A stretch of 64,000 nucleotides of DNA, taken from NCBI RefSeq assembly GCF_003574835.2, contig NZ_CP063196.1:2728001-2792000 (forward strand), given 5' to 3'. This document shows, piece after piece, positions 38,020-48,655 of this stretch. Position 1 is the stretch's first letter. The number at the start of each line of letters is the position of its first letter. A program made the position numbers and the translations under genes. This stretch comes from Thermobifida halotolerans. Lineage in GTDB: Bacteria > Actinomycetota > Actinomycetes > Streptosporangiales > Streptosporangiaceae. The notes under the pieces were generated by a model, which was given only the letters and a program-made list of their open reading frames with translations, searched no databases and was not told where the DNA came from.

Positions 38020-38356
38020 CCCGCGGCGACGCCCCGGTCGACGGCGCTCCCGGGGGCGGCGGAGACCGCCGTGGACAGGCGGCCAGGAGGTCCGGCAGCG
38101 CCTCGCGCCGCTCCGGCTCGGTGGTGGGCAGGACCGCGTACCAGGCGAGCGCGCCGGGGGAGCCGATCAGCCGGGGCCGGTCGCGCCGCGCAGAAGTCCG
38201 AGGCGGTCCGGCCCTGGGCGGCCGCGTCGGTTCCGGGAGTGGTGAGGTGGTGGCCGAGGAAGTGCCTCGGCGCTTTGGCGGGGGCTCGGGATCCCCGCCA
38301 CCCGACCACGCGTCCGCCCCGGACGGGGGCGCCGACCGCCGGGTCCGCGGACGAGA
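38020..38356. other. Intergenic region with a possible decayed coding stretch
   Basis: Between the small membrane protein gene and the ctaB terminator. The minus strand at about 38080-38180 reads PRLIGSPGALAWYAVLPTTE followed by PERREALPDLLAA, which looks protein-like, but the frame has no start, no neighbours of the same kind, and runs into low-complexity sequence. No supported gene. Confidence 0.4.
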
Positions 38357-38387
38357 GACGGGAGGCCCCCCGGGGGAGCCTCCCGTC
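38357..38387 (-). terminator. Terminator after ctaB
   Basis: Arms GACGGGAGGC and GCCTCCCGTC around an 11-nt CCCCC/GGGGG loop that can itself pair, 19 nt past the ctaB stop on the minus strand. Confidence 0.6.
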
Positions 38388-38406
38388 GCGGACCGGCGGG
38401 ACGGCC

Positions 38407-39390
38407 TCAGCCGACGACGTTGGCCAGCAGGGGGTCGACCGTCACCGCGACGAACAGCAGCGCCAGGTAGGCGTTGGACAGGTGGAAGAACCCCATCGTC
38501 CTGAGCCTGGGCCCCGTCACCCCGGCACGGACCTGGTGGTAGAGGCGGTGCGCCTGGACCAGCAGGACCGCCCCCAGCGCCCCGGCGACCACCGGGTAGA
38601 GCGGGGTGGTGTCGGCGACGGGCCACAGCAGCAGCGAGACCACCACGGTCGCCCAGGAGTACAGCACGCACTCCAGCAGCACCCGGCGGTCCCCGGCCAC
38701 CACCGGCAGCATGGGGACGTTCGCGGCGGCGTAGTCCTCGCGGTAGCGCATCGCCAGCGCCCACGTGTGCGGCGGGGTCCAGAAGAACACCACCAGGAAC
38801 AGGATGAACGGCGCCCAGTCGAGGCGTGCGGTGATCGCCGCCCAGCCGATGAGCACCGGCATGCAGCCCGCGATGCCGCCCCACACGACGTTCTGCGCGG
38901 TGCGGCGCTTGAGCAGCAGGGTGTAGACGAAGATGTAGAACGCGATCGCGAACAGCGACAGCCCCGCCGCCAGCCAGTTCACGAACACCGCGAAACCGAC
39001 CGTGGACAGCACCGCCAGGGTCAGCCCGTAGACCATCGTGCCGCGCGGGGTGACCTGCTGCATGGCGGTGGGCCGCCTGCGGGTGCGCCGCATCGCGCGG
39101 TCGATGTCGCGGTCGATGTAGCAGTTGATGGCGTTGGCGCTGGCCGCCGACATGGTGCCGAACACCAGCGTGGCCAGGGCGGTGCCCAGCGGCGGCACCC
39201 CCTGGGCGGCCACGAACATCACCGGGATGGTGGTGATCAGCAGCAGTTCGATGACCCGGGGCTTGGACAGCGCGACGTAGGCGCGGACGTAGGCGGCGAG
39301 GGAGGAGGGGCGGGACGCGGCTCCGGTGGACGGGTCGGCCCCCGGCTCGGAGCGGGCCTCGGAGGCGGAGGGACGGCCGAGAAGGGTCAT
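38407..39390 (-). CDS. ctaB: Protoheme IX farnesyltransferase
   Basis: A 327-residue UbiA-family membrane enzyme that adds farnesyl to heme B, giving heme O. The prenyl-diphosphate motif [12 protein letters not shown] (NxxxDxxxD, about 85-96) and the second aspartate-rich loop [17 protein letters not shown] are present, within about nine hydrophobic segments. Product goes to heme A synthase (gene at 27890). The start is uncertain: ATG 39390 ([10 protein letters not shown]) is used; a TTG at 39420 adds ten residues. Divergent from tkt, with a 586-bp gap. Confidence 0.93.
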   Translation of the reverse strand: MTLLGRPSASEARSEPGADPSTGAASRPSSLAAYVRAYVALSKPRVIELLLITTIPVMFVAAQGVPPLGTALATLVFGTMSAASANAINCYIDRDIDRAMRRTRRRPTAMQQVTPRGTMVYGLTLAVLSTVGFAVFVNWLAAGLSLFAIAFYIFVYTLLLKRRTAQNVVWGGIAGCMPVLIGWAAITARLDWAPFILFLVVFFWTPPHTWALAMRYREDYAAANVPMLPVVAGDRRVLLECVLYSWATVVVSLLLWPVADTTPLYPVVAGALGAVLLVQAHRLYHQVRAGVTGPRLRTMGFFHLSNAYLALLFVAVTVDPLLANVVG

Positions 39391-39976
39391 GGCCGCCGCC
39401 GTACCGGGGCCACGCGCCAAGTCGCCGTTCTCGGCTGCTGCTGGGGTCGCCGACCGTGCGGCGCGGAACGCACGGCGGCCCTCACCCGCTCTACGGACAC
39501 AGACACGCTCAAACCTCGAAAGAACTGGGAGTCAGGGCATCATCGTTTTCACGGCCGATCACCACGGATACGCGGCGCGGTGCGGCGCTCCGGCGGCCCC
39601 TCGCGCGCCCGGCACGGGCGCGCGATACCGTCAACGACAGAGTGTAGTGCTAGCGCGAAGCGGCCTCTCACCGGGGCCGCTTCGCCACGTGCGGCCCGTC
39701 CCGGGCGAGGTCGCGGGCCGCGCCGCCCGGCGGTCCCCCGGCCTCCGGAGGGAGGAGCGGTCAAGGATAGGGCAACGATTCCGCGTGCGGGTTTCAACGG
39801 TAGGGTCTGGGTAGTCACTAGCCCTCGGGCGTATGCACCTCGTCACGCACGGCGACCCCGCGTGTGGCACGTCGCTCCGCACTCCTCGGCGCGGCGTCAC
39901 GGTGCACCCACCCATATCCTTCCGGCCAGCATCCCGCGAACTGGCCTGGATGCGCGAAAGGAGCCCTGAAGCCCGC
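39391..39976. promoter_or_regulatory. Divergent ctaB-tkt promoter region with a hairpin
   Basis: 586 bp without a supported gene. A perfect 11-bp stem GCGAAGCGGCC (39655-39665) / GGCCGCTTCGC (39675-39685) lies in the middle and could be a leader hairpin for tkt or a terminator-like element separating the two units. The stretch TTTCAACGGTAGGG followed by GGGTAGTCACTAG near 39790-39822 may be the tkt promoter, but spacing to a canonical -10 is not convincing. Confidence 0.45.
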
Positions 39977-42100
39977 GTGAACATCGGCACCCCGAAGACC
40001 TTGGACTGGTCGGAGCCGGACCGACGCACCGTCGACGTGGTGCGCGCTTTGGCCATGGATGCGGTCGAGGAGGCGGGCTCCGGCCACCCCGGGACCGCGA
40101 TGAGCCTGGCTCCCGCCGCCTACCTGCTGTTCCAGAAGGTGATGCGGCACGATCCCAGTGAGCCGACGTGGGTCGGCCGGGACCGCTTCGTCCTGTCGTG
40201 CGGCCACTCCAGCCTGACCCTCTACATCCAGCTCTACCTGGCCGGCTACGGCCTGGGCCTGGACGACATCAAGCGGCTGCGCCAGTGGGGCAGCCGCACC
40301 CCCGGCCACCCCGAGCACGGGCACACCGCCGGGGTGGAGACCACGACCGGCCCCCTGGGCCAGGGCGTCGGCAACGCGGTCGGCATGGCCATGGCCGCGC
40401 GCCGCGAGCGGGGTCTGTTCGACCCCGACGCCGCCCCCGGGGAGAGCCCCTTCGACCACTACGTCTACGCCCTGTGCTCCGACGGCGACGTCCAAGAGGG
40501 CGTCAGCCACGAGGCGAGCGCGCTGGCGGGCACCCAGAAACTCGGCAACCTCATCATGATCTGGGACGACAACCGGATCTCCATCGAGGACGACACCCAG
40601 ATCGCGTTCACCGAGGACGTCGCCGCCCGGTACGAGGCCTACGGCTGGCACGTCCAGGAGGTCGACTGGGTCGGCGACGGCGGCACCTACCACGAGGACG
40701 TCGAGGCGCTGTACGCGGCGATCCTCGCGGCGCAGGCCGAGACGGAGCGTCCCTCGTTCATCCGGCTGCGCACCATCATCGGCTGGCCCTCGCCCAACAA
40801 GCAGAACACCGGCAAGATCCACGGCGCCGCGCTGGGCGCCGAGGAGGTCGCCGCCACCAAGCGGGAGCTGGGCCTCAACCCCGACGCGCGCTTCGACGTG
40901 CCCGACGAGTTGCTGGAGCACGCCCGCGGCGCGGTGGCGCGGGGCCGTGCCGCCCGCCGGGAGTGGGACGCCGCCCTGGCCGCGTGGCGCTCGGGCGCCG
41001 GGGAGCGCGCCGAGCTGTTCGACCGCCTGTCCGCGGGCACCCTGCCCGAGGGCTGGGAGAAGGCCGTCCCGACCTTCGAACCCAGCGCCAAGGGGGTGGC
41101 CACCCGCAGCGCGTCGGGCAGCGTGCTCAGCGCGGTCGCGCCGGTGCTGCCGGAGCTGTGGGGCGGTTCGGCCGACCTGGCGGGCTCCAACAACACCACG
41201 CCCAAGGGCGAGCCGTCGTTCGTCCCCGAGGAGTACTCCACCAAGGCGTTCTCGGGCCACCGCTACGGCCGGGTACTGCACTTCGGCGTGCGCGAGCACG
41301 GCATGGGCGCGATCCTCAACGGGATCGCGCTGCACGGCCCCACCCGCCCCTACGGGGGCACGTTCCTGGTGTTCAGCGACTACATGCGCCCGTCGGTGCG
41401 GCTGGCCGCGCTGATGAAGCTGCCGGTGACCTACGTGTGGACGCACGACTCCATCGGCCTGGGCGAGGACGGCCCCACCCACCAGCCGGTGGAGCACCTG
41501 TGGTCGCTGCGCGCCATTCCCGGCCTGGCGGTGGTGCGCCCCGCCGACGCCAACGAGACGGCGGTGGCCTGGCGCACGGTGCTGGAGCGCGGCGACGGCC
41601 CGACGGCGCTGGCACTGACCCGGCAGGCGGTGCCGGTGCTGGACCGCTCCGAGCTGGCGCCGGCGGAGCTGACCGCCCGCGGCGGCTACGTGCTGGCCGA
41701 GGCGAGCGACGGCCGTCCGCAGGCGATCATCGTCGCCACCGGAAGTGAGGTGCAGATCGCACTGGAGGCGCGTTCCCGGCTGGAGGAGGCGGGTACGCCC
41801 ACCCGTGTGGTGTCGATGCCGTGCCTGGAGTGGTTCAACGAACAGGACGACGCCTACCGCCAGCAGGTGCTGCCGCCGTCGGTGCGGGTGCGCGTGTCGG
41901 TGGAGGCGGGAATCGCCCTGGGCTGGCGCGAGCTGATCGGCGAGGCCGGTGAGTCGGTGAGTCTGGAGCACTTCGGCGCGTCGGCGCCCTACGCGACCCT
42001 GTACGAGCAGTTCGGGATCACCGCGGACCGGGTGGTGGCGGCGGTGCACGCCAGCGCCGCGCGGCTCGGCGGCGACCGGGGAACGACAACAGGCAACTGA
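39977..42100 (+). CDS. tkt: Transketolase
   Basis: A 707-residue TPP enzyme of the non-oxidative pentose phosphate pathway. Motifs: [10 protein letters not shown]-like [16 protein letters not shown] (about 32-47), [11 protein letters not shown] near 67, the TPP-binding [17 protein letters not shown] near 156, and the C-half [19 protein letters not shown] near 434. It exchanges two-carbon units between ketose donors and aldose acceptors. GTG 39977 is used, with AAAGGAG upstream at long spacing; ATG 39950 is an alternative adding nine residues. First gene of the tkt-tal-pgi-zwf-opcA-pgl run. Confidence 0.96.
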   Translation: MNIGTPKTLDWSEPDRRTVDVVRALAMDAVEEAGSGHPGTAMSLAPAAYLLFQKVMRHDPSEPTWVGRDRFVLSCGHSSLTLYIQLYLAGYGLGLDDIKRLRQWGSRTPGHPEHGHTAGVETTTGPLGQGVGNAVGMAMAARRERGLFDPDAAPGESPFDHYVYALCSDGDVQEGVSHEASALAGTQKLGNLIMIWDDNRISIEDDTQIAFTEDVAARYEAYGWHVQEVDWVGDGGTYHEDVEALYAAILAAQAETERPSFIRLRTIIGWPSPNKQNTGKIHGAALGAEEVAATKRELGLNPDARFDVPDELLEHARGAVARGRAARREWDAALAAWRSGAGERAELFDRLSAGTLPEGWEKAVPTFEPSAKGVATRSASGSVLSAVAPVLPELWGGSADLAGSNNTTPKGEPSFVPEEYSTKAFSGHRYGRVLHFGVREHGMGAILNGIALHGPTRPYGGTFLVFSDYMRPSVRLAALMKLPVTYVWTHDSIGLGEDGPTHQPVEHLWSLRAIPGLAVVRPADANETAVAWRTVLERGDGPTALALTRQAVPVLDRSELAPAELTARGGYVLAEASDGRPQAIIVATGSEVQIALEARSRLEEAGTPTRVVSMPCLEWFNEQDDAYRQQVLPPSVRVRVSVEAGIALGWRELIGEAGESVSLEHFGASAPYATLYEQFGITADRVVAAVHASAARLGGDRGTTTGN

Positions 42101-42166
42101 CGGTTCGGGGAGGGTCGCCGCGGAGTGCGGCCCTCCCCTCTTCTCTTCGAGGAGTGTCGAGAAGCG

Positions 42167-43273
42167 ATGGGCAGCCCTCTTCAGCAACTCTCCGACGCAG
42201 GCGTGTCCGTCTGGCTGGACGACATCAGCCGGCAACGGCTGCGCAGCGGCAATCTCGCGGAGCTGATCGTCGAACGCAACGTCGTGGGCGTCACCTCCAA
42301 CCCGACGATCTTCGCCAAGGCCCTGGCCGAGGGCGACGCCTACGACGACCAACTGCACGACCTGGCGCTGCGCGGGGTGTCGGTGGAGGAGGCGGTGCGC
42401 GCCATCACCGCCTACGACATCCGCTGGGGCGCGGACGTGCTGCGCCCCGTCCACGAGGCCAGCGGCGGCGTGGACGGCCGCGTGTCGCTGGAGGTCGACC
42501 CCCGCCTGGCGCACGACACCGAGCGGACCGTCGCCGAGGCGCGGGCCCTGTGGTGGCTGGTGGACCGGCCCAACCTGATGATCAAGATCCCCGCGACGGT
42601 CGAGGGGCTGCCCGCCATCACCGCGGCGCTGGCCGAGGGCATCAGCGTCAACGTGACCCTGATCTTCTCGCTGGAGCGCTACCGGGCGGTGATGGAGGCG
42701 TTCCTGACCGGACTGGAGCGGGCGCGGGAGGCCGGCCGCGACCTGTCGACGATCCACTCGGTGGCGTCGTTCTTCGTCAGCCGGGTCGACACCGAGGTGG
42801 ACGCGCGGCTGGCCAAGATCGGCACCGAGGAGTCGGTGGCGCTGCGCGGCCGGACCGCGCTGGCCAACGCGCGCCTGGCCTACGCCGCCCACGAGGAGGT
42901 GTTCTCCGGTGAGCGGTGGGCCGCGCTGGAGGCCGCGGGGGCACGCGTCCAGCGTCCGCTGTGGGCGTCCACCGGTGTCAAGGACCCGGAGCTGCCCGAC
43001 ACCCTGTACGTGACCGAACTGGTGGCGCCGCACACGGTCAACACGATGCCCGAGGCCACGCTGTCGGCGGTGGCCGACCACGCGCGGGTCACCGGTGACA
43101 CGGTGCGCGGCGGCTACGAGGCGGCGCGCGCCCACCTCGACGCACTGGAGGCGGTCGGTGTGAACATGGCCGACGTGGTGGAGAAACTGGAGGTCGAGGG
43201 CGTCGACAAGTTCGCCAGGTCCTGGGAGGAGCTGCTGGACCGCGTCGCCCGGGAACTCGACGCCAACGCCTGA
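42167..43273 (+). CDS. tal: Transaldolase
   Basis: A 368-residue class I transaldolase. [15 protein letters not shown] near 36 and the Schiff-base lysine in [11 protein letters not shown] near 138 are clear, as is [12 protein letters not shown] near 165. It moves the dihydroxyacetone unit from sedoheptulose-7-phosphate to glyceraldehyde-3-phosphate. ATG 42167 ([13 protein letters not shown]) follows GAGAAG; the reading from 42125 is too long. It follows tkt after 66 nt. Confidence 0.95.
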   Translation: MGSPLQQLSDAGVSVWLDDISRQRLRSGNLAELIVERNVVGVTSNPTIFAKALAEGDAYDDQLHDLALRGVSVEEAVRAITAYDIRWGADVLRPVHEASGGVDGRVSLEVDPRLAHDTERTVAEARALWWLVDRPNLMIKIPATVEGLPAITAALAEGISVNVTLIFSLERYRAVMEAFLTGLERAREAGRDLSTIHSVASFFVSRVDTEVDARLAKIGTEESVALRGRTALANARLAYAAHEEVFSGERWAALEAAGARVQRPLWASTGVKDPELPDTLYVTELVAPHTVNTMPEATLSAVADHARVTGDTVRGGYEAARAHLDALEAVGVNMADVVEKLEVEGVDKFARSWEELLDRVARELDANA

Positions 43274-43428
43274 GAATTCCCTCACTCGTCCGTTTCGTCG
43301 CCACCCAGCCGGTTTGCGGGAAAGAATGGCGGAGGCCCCGCCGGCCCCCTCCTTCCGAATTCCGTTCGGTACTGCGGGGAAGGGACAATTGCAGTGACCG
43401 TGTGTGAGACGAGGAAGGACCAATCGCC

Positions 43429-45063
43429 TTGAGCAGTGACCAGGTACAGGCCGGGGGCCTCACCATCACCCTGCGCGGCGCGGTGCGGAGCGCGACCGAG
43501 GACGCGCTGCAGAAGTTGCGGGACGACCGGGTGGCCTCCCGGCTGGCCGCCAAGGACGCCTCCCTGTGGGGTCCCGCGGCCGAACCCGAGGCGTCGATCC
43601 GGCTGGGCTGGGTGGACCTGCCCGAGAGTTCCCGCGCGCTGCTGCCGCAGATCGCCGAGATCGCCCGGGCCAAGCGCGAGGCCGGACTGGACCGGGTGGT
43701 GCTGGCGGGTATGGGCGGCTCCTCGCTGGCCCCCGAGGTGATCGCCGCGAGCCGTGGCGCGCGGCTGGTCACCCTGGACACCACCGACGCCCACCAGGTG
43801 CGCCGCGCCGTCGAGACCGACCTGGAGCGCACGGTCGTGGTGGTCGCCTCCAAGAGCGGCGGAACCGTCGAGACCGACAGCCACCGCCGCGCCTTCGAGC
43901 AGGCGTTCACCGACGCGGGCATCGACCCGGCCGAACGGATCGTCGTGGTCACCGACCCGGGCTCGCCGCTGGCCGAGCTGGCCGCCGAGCGCGGCTACCC
44001 GACCGTGCTGGCCGACCCGAACGTCGGCGGCCGCTACAGCGCGCTCAGCGCGTTCGGCCTGGTGCCCAGCGCACTGGCCGGGGTGGACGTCGAGGCGCTG
44101 TTGGACGAGGCCGCCGCGGTCGCGGCGACACTGGCCGACGAGGCCAACCCCGCGCTGGTGCTGGGCGCGGCCCTGGGCGGCTTCGGCGGGCACGACAAGG
44201 TGGTGCTGGCCGGGGACACCCCGGTGGGGATGGGCGACTGGATCGAGCAACTGGTGGCCGAGTCCACCGGCAAGGACGGCGTGGGCCTGCTGCCGGTGGT
44301 CGTCGAGGGCGTCTCCGCCCCCGGCTTCGCCCCCGAGCCCGACACCCACCTGGTGGTCTACGGCGAGACCGCCCCCGACGCGCCCGACACCGTCGACACG
44401 GTGGTGACGGGTCCGCTCGGCGGCCAGTTCCTGGCCTGGGAGTACGCCACCGCGGTGGCGGGCTGCCTGCTCGACATCAACCCGTTCGACCAGCCCAACG
44501 TGCAGGAGTCCAAGGACAACACCAAGGCGCTGCTGGAACTGTCGAACAACGGCACGCTGCCCACCGGCGCGCCGCTGCTGACCGACGGAGCGGTCGAGGT
44601 GCACGCCTCCGACGCCGCCGGACTGGCCGACGTCAAGGACCTCGCCTCGGCGCTGCAGACCCTGCTGCGTTCGGTGCCCGAGGACGGCTACCTGGCGGTG
44701 ATGGCCTACCTCGACCGCGACGCCGAGGGCGACGGGCGGGCCGCCTCGCTGCGTTCCGGGCTGGCCGCGCTGACGCCGCGCCCGGTGACGTTCGGGTGGG
44801 GGCCGCGTTTCCTGCACTCCACCGGCCAGTACCACAAGGGCGGCCCGGCCAACGGGGTGTTCCTGCAGATCACCGGTGAGGTCGATGCGGATCTTCCCGT
44901 TCCGGGCAAGCCGTACTCGTTCTCGCGGCTGCAGTTGGCGCAGGCGCTGGGCGACTTCAACGCGCTGGCCGAGCGCTCCCGTCCCACGGTCCGCCTGCAC
45001 CTGCGCGACCGGGCGGCGGGCCTGGAAGAGCTGAACCGGGCGCTGGGTGCGATCCAGCCCTAG
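43429..45063 (+). CDS. pgi: Glucose-6-phosphate isomerase
   Basis: A 544-residue sugar isomerase. GMGGSSLAPEVIA near 88-100 and the phosphate-binding VVASKSGGTVETDSH near 139 mark the SIS fold. Later blocks include the INPFDQPNVQESKDNTK helix near 348 and the C-terminal GPRFLHSTGQYHKGGPANGVF near 461. Interconverts glucose-6-phosphate and fructose-6-phosphate. The TTG start at 43429 has GAGGAAGGA upstream. Sits between tal and zwf, linking glycolysis to the pentose phosphate branch. Confidence 0.94.
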   Translation: MSSDQVQAGGLTITLRGAVRSATEDALQKLRDDRVASRLAAKDASLWGPAAEPEASIRLGWVDLPESSRALLPQIAEIARAKREAGLDRVVLAGMGGSSLAPEVIAASRGARLVTLDTTDAHQVRRAVETDLERTVVVVASKSGGTVETDSHRRAFEQAFTDAGIDPAERIVVVTDPGSPLAELAAERGYPTVLADPNVGGRYSALSAFGLVPSALAGVDVEALLDEAAAVAATLADEANPALVLGAALGGFGGHDKVVLAGDTPVGMGDWIEQLVAESTGKDGVGLLPVVVEGVSAPGFAPEPDTHLVVYGETAPDAPDTVDTVVTGPLGGQFLAWEYATAVAGCLLDINPFDQPNVQESKDNTKALLELSNNGTLPTGAPLLTDGAVEVHASDAAGLADVKDLASALQTLLRSVPEDGYLAVMAYLDRDAEGDGRAASLRSGLAALTPRPVTFGWGPRFLHSTGQYHKGGPANGVFLQITGEVDADLPVPGKPYSFSRLQLAQALGDFNALAERSRPTVRLHLRDRAAGLEELNRALGAIQP

Positions 45064-45074
45064 CCGCCCGGACC

Positions 45075-45104
45075 GCCGCGGCCGCCGTCCGTGGCGGCCG
45101 CGGC
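45075..45104 (+). terminator. Perfect hairpin between pgi and zwf
   Basis: 12-bp arms GCCGCGGCCGCC and GGCGGCCGCGGC around GTCCGT, 11 nt past the pgi stop. It lies within the pathway run, so it may act as an attenuator or processing site instead of a full stop. Confidence 0.5.
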
Positions 45105-45153
45105 ACCCCGCCGGACCGGCCGCGACCGCGACTCGACCTGAGAGGGATGCGAC

Positions 45154-46698
45154 GTGAAAGAACCGGTGATGCCGGGAGCGGTGCCCAACCCGCTGCGCAG
45201 CGCGCTGGACCGGCGGCTACCGCGCATCGCGGGGCCGAGCGTGCTGGTGCTGTTCGGGGTCACCGGCGACCTGTCCCGCAAGAAGCTGCTGCCCGCCATC
45301 TACGACCTGGCCAACCGGGGACTGCTGCCGCCCGGGTTCGGCCTGGTGGGCTTCGCCCGCCGCGAGTGGGCCGACCAGGACTTCGCGCAGGTCGCGCACG
45401 ACGCGGTGCGCGCGCACGCGCGCACCCCGTTCCGTGAGGACGTGTGGCGCCAGCTCAGCGAGGGCATGCGGTTCGTCCCCGGCGAGCTGCACGACGACGC
45501 CGCGTTCGACACGCTGACGCGGACCGTGCGCGAACTGGACGCCAGCCGCGGCACCGGCGGCAACTACGCGTTCTACCTGTCGCTGCCGCCGAAGCTGTTC
45601 CCGACGGTGCTCACCCAGCTGAAGCGGTGCGGGCTGGCCGAGGACTCGGACGGCTCGTGGCGGCGCGTCGTCATCGAAAAACCCTTCGGCCACGACCTGG
45701 CCAGCGCCCAGGAACTGAACGCGCTCGTCGACGACGTGTTCCCGCCGCACGCGGTGTTCCGCATCGACCACTACCTGGGCAAGGAGACCGTCCAGAACCT
45801 GATGGCGCTGCGGTTCGCCAACACCCTGTTCGAGCCGATCTGGAACCGCTCCTACATCGACCACGTGCAGATCACCATGGCCGAGGACATCGGCGTGGGC
45901 GGGCGCGCCGGATACTACGACGGCATCGGCGCGGCCCGCGACGTCATCCAGAACCACCTGCTGCAACTGCTGGCGCTGGTGGCGATGGAGGAGCCGCTGT
46001 CGTTCACCGCCGACGCGATCCGCGCCGAGAAGGTCAAGGCGCTGTCGGCGGTGCGGCTGCCCGAGGACCTGGCCACCGGCACCGCGCGCGGCCAGTACGC
46101 CGCCGGGTGGCAGGGCGGCGCGAAGGTGGTGGGCTACCTGGAGGAGGAGGGCATCTCCCCCGACTCCGCCACCGAGACCTACGCGGCGGTGAAGCTGGGC
46201 GTGAACACGCGGCGCTGGGCGGGCGTACCGTTCTACCTGCGCACCGGCAAGCGGCTGGGGCGGCGGGTCACCGAGGTCGCGCTGGTCTTCCAACGCACCG
46301 CCAACCAGGTGTTCGACCACGTCGACACCGAGGAGCAGGGCGCGAACTCGCTGGTCATCCGGGTCCAGCCGGACGAGGGGGTGACGCTGCGGTTCGGCTC
46401 CAAGGTGCCGGGCCCCAGCATGGAGGTGCGCGACGTGAGCATGGACTTCAGCTACGGCGAGTCCTTCACCGAGGCCAGCCCCGAGGCCTACGAGCGGCTG
46501 ATCCTGGACGTGCTCATCGGCGACCCACCGCTGTTTCCCCGCCAGGAGGAGGTGGAGCTGTCGTGGCGGATCCTCGACCCGATCGAGGAGTTCTGGGCCA
46601 AGAACGGCCGCCCCGAACCGTACGAGTCGGGTACGTGGGGGCCCCGCTCCGGCCACGAACTGCTGGCCCGTGACGGCCGCCAGTGGCGCAGGCCGTGA
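45154..46698 (+). CDS. zwf: Glucose-6-phosphate 1-dehydrogenase
   Basis: A 514-residue enzyme, first step of the oxidative pentose phosphate pathway, producing NADPH. The nucleotide-binding GVTGDLSRKKLLPAIYDLA is at about 35-53, and the substrate/catalytic RIDHYLGKETVQN near 203. EKPFGHDL and FYLRTGKRL are also typical. GTG 45154 follows AGAGGG. opcA, its activity partner in actinobacteria and cyanobacteria, follows after 154 nt. Confidence 0.96.
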   Translation: MKEPVMPGAVPNPLRSALDRRLPRIAGPSVLVLFGVTGDLSRKKLLPAIYDLANRGLLPPGFGLVGFARREWADQDFAQVAHDAVRAHARTPFREDVWRQLSEGMRFVPGELHDDAAFDTLTRTVRELDASRGTGGNYAFYLSLPPKLFPTVLTQLKRCGLAEDSDGSWRRVVIEKPFGHDLASAQELNALVDDVFPPHAVFRIDHYLGKETVQNLMALRFANTLFEPIWNRSYIDHVQITMAEDIGVGGRAGYYDGIGAARDVIQNHLLQLLALVAMEEPLSFTADAIRAEKVKALSAVRLPEDLATGTARGQYAAGWQGGAKVVGYLEEEGISPDSATETYAAVKLGVNTRRWAGVPFYLRTGKRLGRRVTEVALVFQRTANQVFDHVDTEEQGANSLVIRVQPDEGVTLRFGSKVPGPSMEVRDVSMDFSYGESFTEASPEAYERLILDVLIGDPPLFPRQEEVELSWRILDPIEEFWAKNGRPEPYESGTWGPRSGHELLARDGRQWRRP

Positions 46699-46852
46699 AG
46701 CGGGACGCGCACACACCGCTCAACCCGGGCGCTGCCCGGGGTAGGGGGAGCACGGTCCCCCACTCACCAGCCAACCACCGTCGGGGCCCACTCCGCCAGG
46801 CCGACCGCGCGCCTGTGGACAGCCCTCCGGCGGCCCGTTCCGGGGAGGACCG

Positions 46853-47779
46853 TTGACGCTGTATCTTCCGCGAACCACGACCGCGCAGATCACCGAGGCG
46901 CTGGCCGCAGAGCGGCACCGTGTCGGCGGCGGCGCGATGAACCTCGTCCTCACCCTCATCGTCGTCACCGACGAGACCGACCACTACGACGCGGTGCAGG
47001 CGGCCACCGAGGCCGGGCGGGAGCATCCCAGCCGGGTGATCGCGCTGATCCTGCGCGACCCCGACACCGAACCGGCGATCGACGCCGAGATCCGCCGCCC
47101 CGGCACGTCGGGACCGGGCGAAACCCTGCTGCTGCGGCTGTACGGGCCGCTCGCCGAGCACGCCGACTCGGTGATCACGCCGCTGCTGGTGCCCGACACC
47201 CCGGTGGTGGCGTGGTGGCCGGGCATCGGCCCCACCAACCCGGTGGCCGACCCGGTGGGCCGCCTGGCGAACCGGCGGATCACCGACGCGCACCGCGCCG
47301 CCGACCCGGTCGCCGACCTGCTGGAGCGCGTCCGCCACTACCACCCCGGCGACACCGACCTGGCCTGGACCCGCACCACGCCGTGGCGCTCCCTGCTGGC
47401 CTCCACCATGGACCAGGCGTGCGGGTGGGTGACCGGCGCCGAGGTCTCCGCCGAGGCGCACCACCCCAGCGCCGACCTGCTGGCCGCGTGGTTGGCGCAG
47501 CGGCTGGACGTTCCGGCGCGGCGCCACGTCTCCACCGGCCCGGGCATCACCGAAGCGGTCCTGGTCACCGAGGACGGCCCCATCACCATCAGCCGCAAGG
47601 ACGGCCGGGTGGCCACCCTGCACCGGCCGGGACGGCCCCTCCAGACGGTGGCGCTGTCGCGGCGCCGGGTCGCCGAGTACCTCGCCGAGGAACTGCGCCG
47701 CCTGGACTCCGACGAGATGTACGAGCTCACCGCCAAGTTCATGGTGGAGCGGCTGAGCGGAACGGAGGTGTCGGCGTGA
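46853..47779 (+). CDS. opcA: Glucose-6-phosphate dehydrogenase assembly protein OpcA
   Basis: A 308-residue OpcA-family protein needed for full activity or assembly of G6PDH in several bacteria. Starts TTG 46853 with GGGGAGGA upstream (MTLYLPRTTTAQITEALAAERHRVGG). The middle block WWPGIGPTNPVADPVGRLANRRITDA, near 120-145, is characteristic. Its stop overlaps the pgl GTG (GTGA). The zwf-opcA-pgl order is standard for actinobacteria. Confidence 0.94.
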   Translation: MTLYLPRTTTAQITEALAAERHRVGGGAMNLVLTLIVVTDETDHYDAVQAATEAGREHPSRVIALILRDPDTEPAIDAEIRRPGTSGPGETLLLRLYGPLAEHADSVITPLLVPDTPVVAWWPGIGPTNPVADPVGRLANRRITDAHRAADPVADLLERVRHYHPGDTDLAWTRTTPWRSLLASTMDQACGWVTGAEVSAEAHHPSADLLAAWLAQRLDVPARRHVSTGPGITEAVLVTEDGPITISRKDGRVATLHRPGRPLQTVALSRRRVAEYLAEELRRLDSDEMYELTAKFMVERLSGTEVSA

Positions 47780-48564
47780 GCCGGATCGTCAACCCGCCCA
47801 CCGTGGTCGTGCAGCCCGACGCCGACCTGCTGGCCAAGGCCACGGCGGCGCGCATCGTCACCCGCCTGGTGGACGCCCAGGCGCTGCGCGGCACCGCGTC
47901 GGTCGTGCTGACCGGCGGCGGCATCGGTATCGCGGTGCTGGAGCGGCTGGCTCAGGCCCCCGCACGCGACGCCGTCGACTGGTCGCGCGTGGACGTGTGG
48001 TGGGGCGACGAGCGGTTCCTGCCGTCCGGCGACCCCGAACGCAACGAGACGCAGGCGCGCCGCGCCCTGCTGGACCACGTGCCGGTCCCCGCCGAGCGGG
48101 TGCGTCCGATGGCCGCCTCCGACGGGGTGGACGGCGACGACCCGGAGGCGGGGGCGCGCCGCTACGCCGACGCGCTGCGGGAGGCGGCCGAGTACGGCGA
48201 CGCGGTGCCGGTGTTCGACGTGTGCCTGCTGGGCGTGGGCCCGGACGCGCATGTGGCCTCGCTGTTTCCGGAGCGGCCCGCGATGTACGAGACCGAGCGG
48301 ACCGTGGTGGCGGTGCACGGCTCGCCCAAGCCGCCGCCGGTGCGGATCTCGCTGACGCTGCCCGCGATCCGCGCCGCCCGCGAGGTGTGGCTGCTGGCGT
48401 CGGGCGAGTCCAAGGCCGACGCGGTCCGCATGGCCCTGGACAAGGCCGGACCGGTGCAGGTTCCGGCGGCGGGGGCGCGCGGCCGCAACCGTACCCTGTT
48501 CCTTCTGGACTGCGCGGCGGCGAGCGCCCTGCCGCCGGGCTTCTACGTTCCGGGGACGGTCTGA
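47776..48564 (+). CDS. pgl: 6-phosphogluconolactonase
   Basis: A 262-residue DevB-type lactonase that opens 6-phosphogluconolactone. Typical blocks: SVVLTGGGIGIAVLERL near 37-53, VDVWWGDERFLPSGDPERNE near 74, CLLGVGPDAHVASLFP near 152 and LTLPAIRAAREVWLLASGESKA near 193. The GTG start at 47776 overlaps the opcA stop by 4 nt, indicating translational coupling. No 6-phosphogluconate dehydrogenase gene follows within this window. Confidence 0.95.
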   Translation: MSRIVNPPTVVVQPDADLLAKATAARIVTRLVDAQALRGTASVVLTGGGIGIAVLERLAQAPARDAVDWSRVDVWWGDERFLPSGDPERNETQARRALLDHVPVPAERVRPMAASDGVDGDDPEAGARRYADALREAAEYGDAVPVFDVCLLGVGPDAHVASLFPERPAMYETERTVVAVHGSPKPPPVRISLTLPAIRAAREVWLLASGESKADAVRMALDKAGPVQVPAAGARGRNRTLFLLDCAAASALPPGFYVPGTV

Positions 48565-48581
48565 GCCCCGTTCGACCACCG

Positions 48582-48632
48582 TCCCGGTGCCGCGGTCGCG
48601 TTCGCGCGTGCGAGGCGACCGCGGCACCGGGA
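48582..48632. terminator. Long bidirectional terminator between pgl and the SSI gene
   Basis: Perfect 18-bp arms TCCCGGTGCCGCGGTCGC and GCGACCGCGGCACCGGGA with a 15-nt loop, between two convergent genes; the strongest stem in the window. Confidence 0.8.
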
Positions 48633-48655
48633 TCAGCGACCGCCGGTCGCTTCGG

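Noticed and set aside
39818-43423. A 1201-codon open frame on the minus strand opposite tkt and tal
   Set aside because: It is antisense to two well-recognised enzymes, rich in Gly/Arg/Val/His, and shows no family motif. Typical of high-GC third-position bias.
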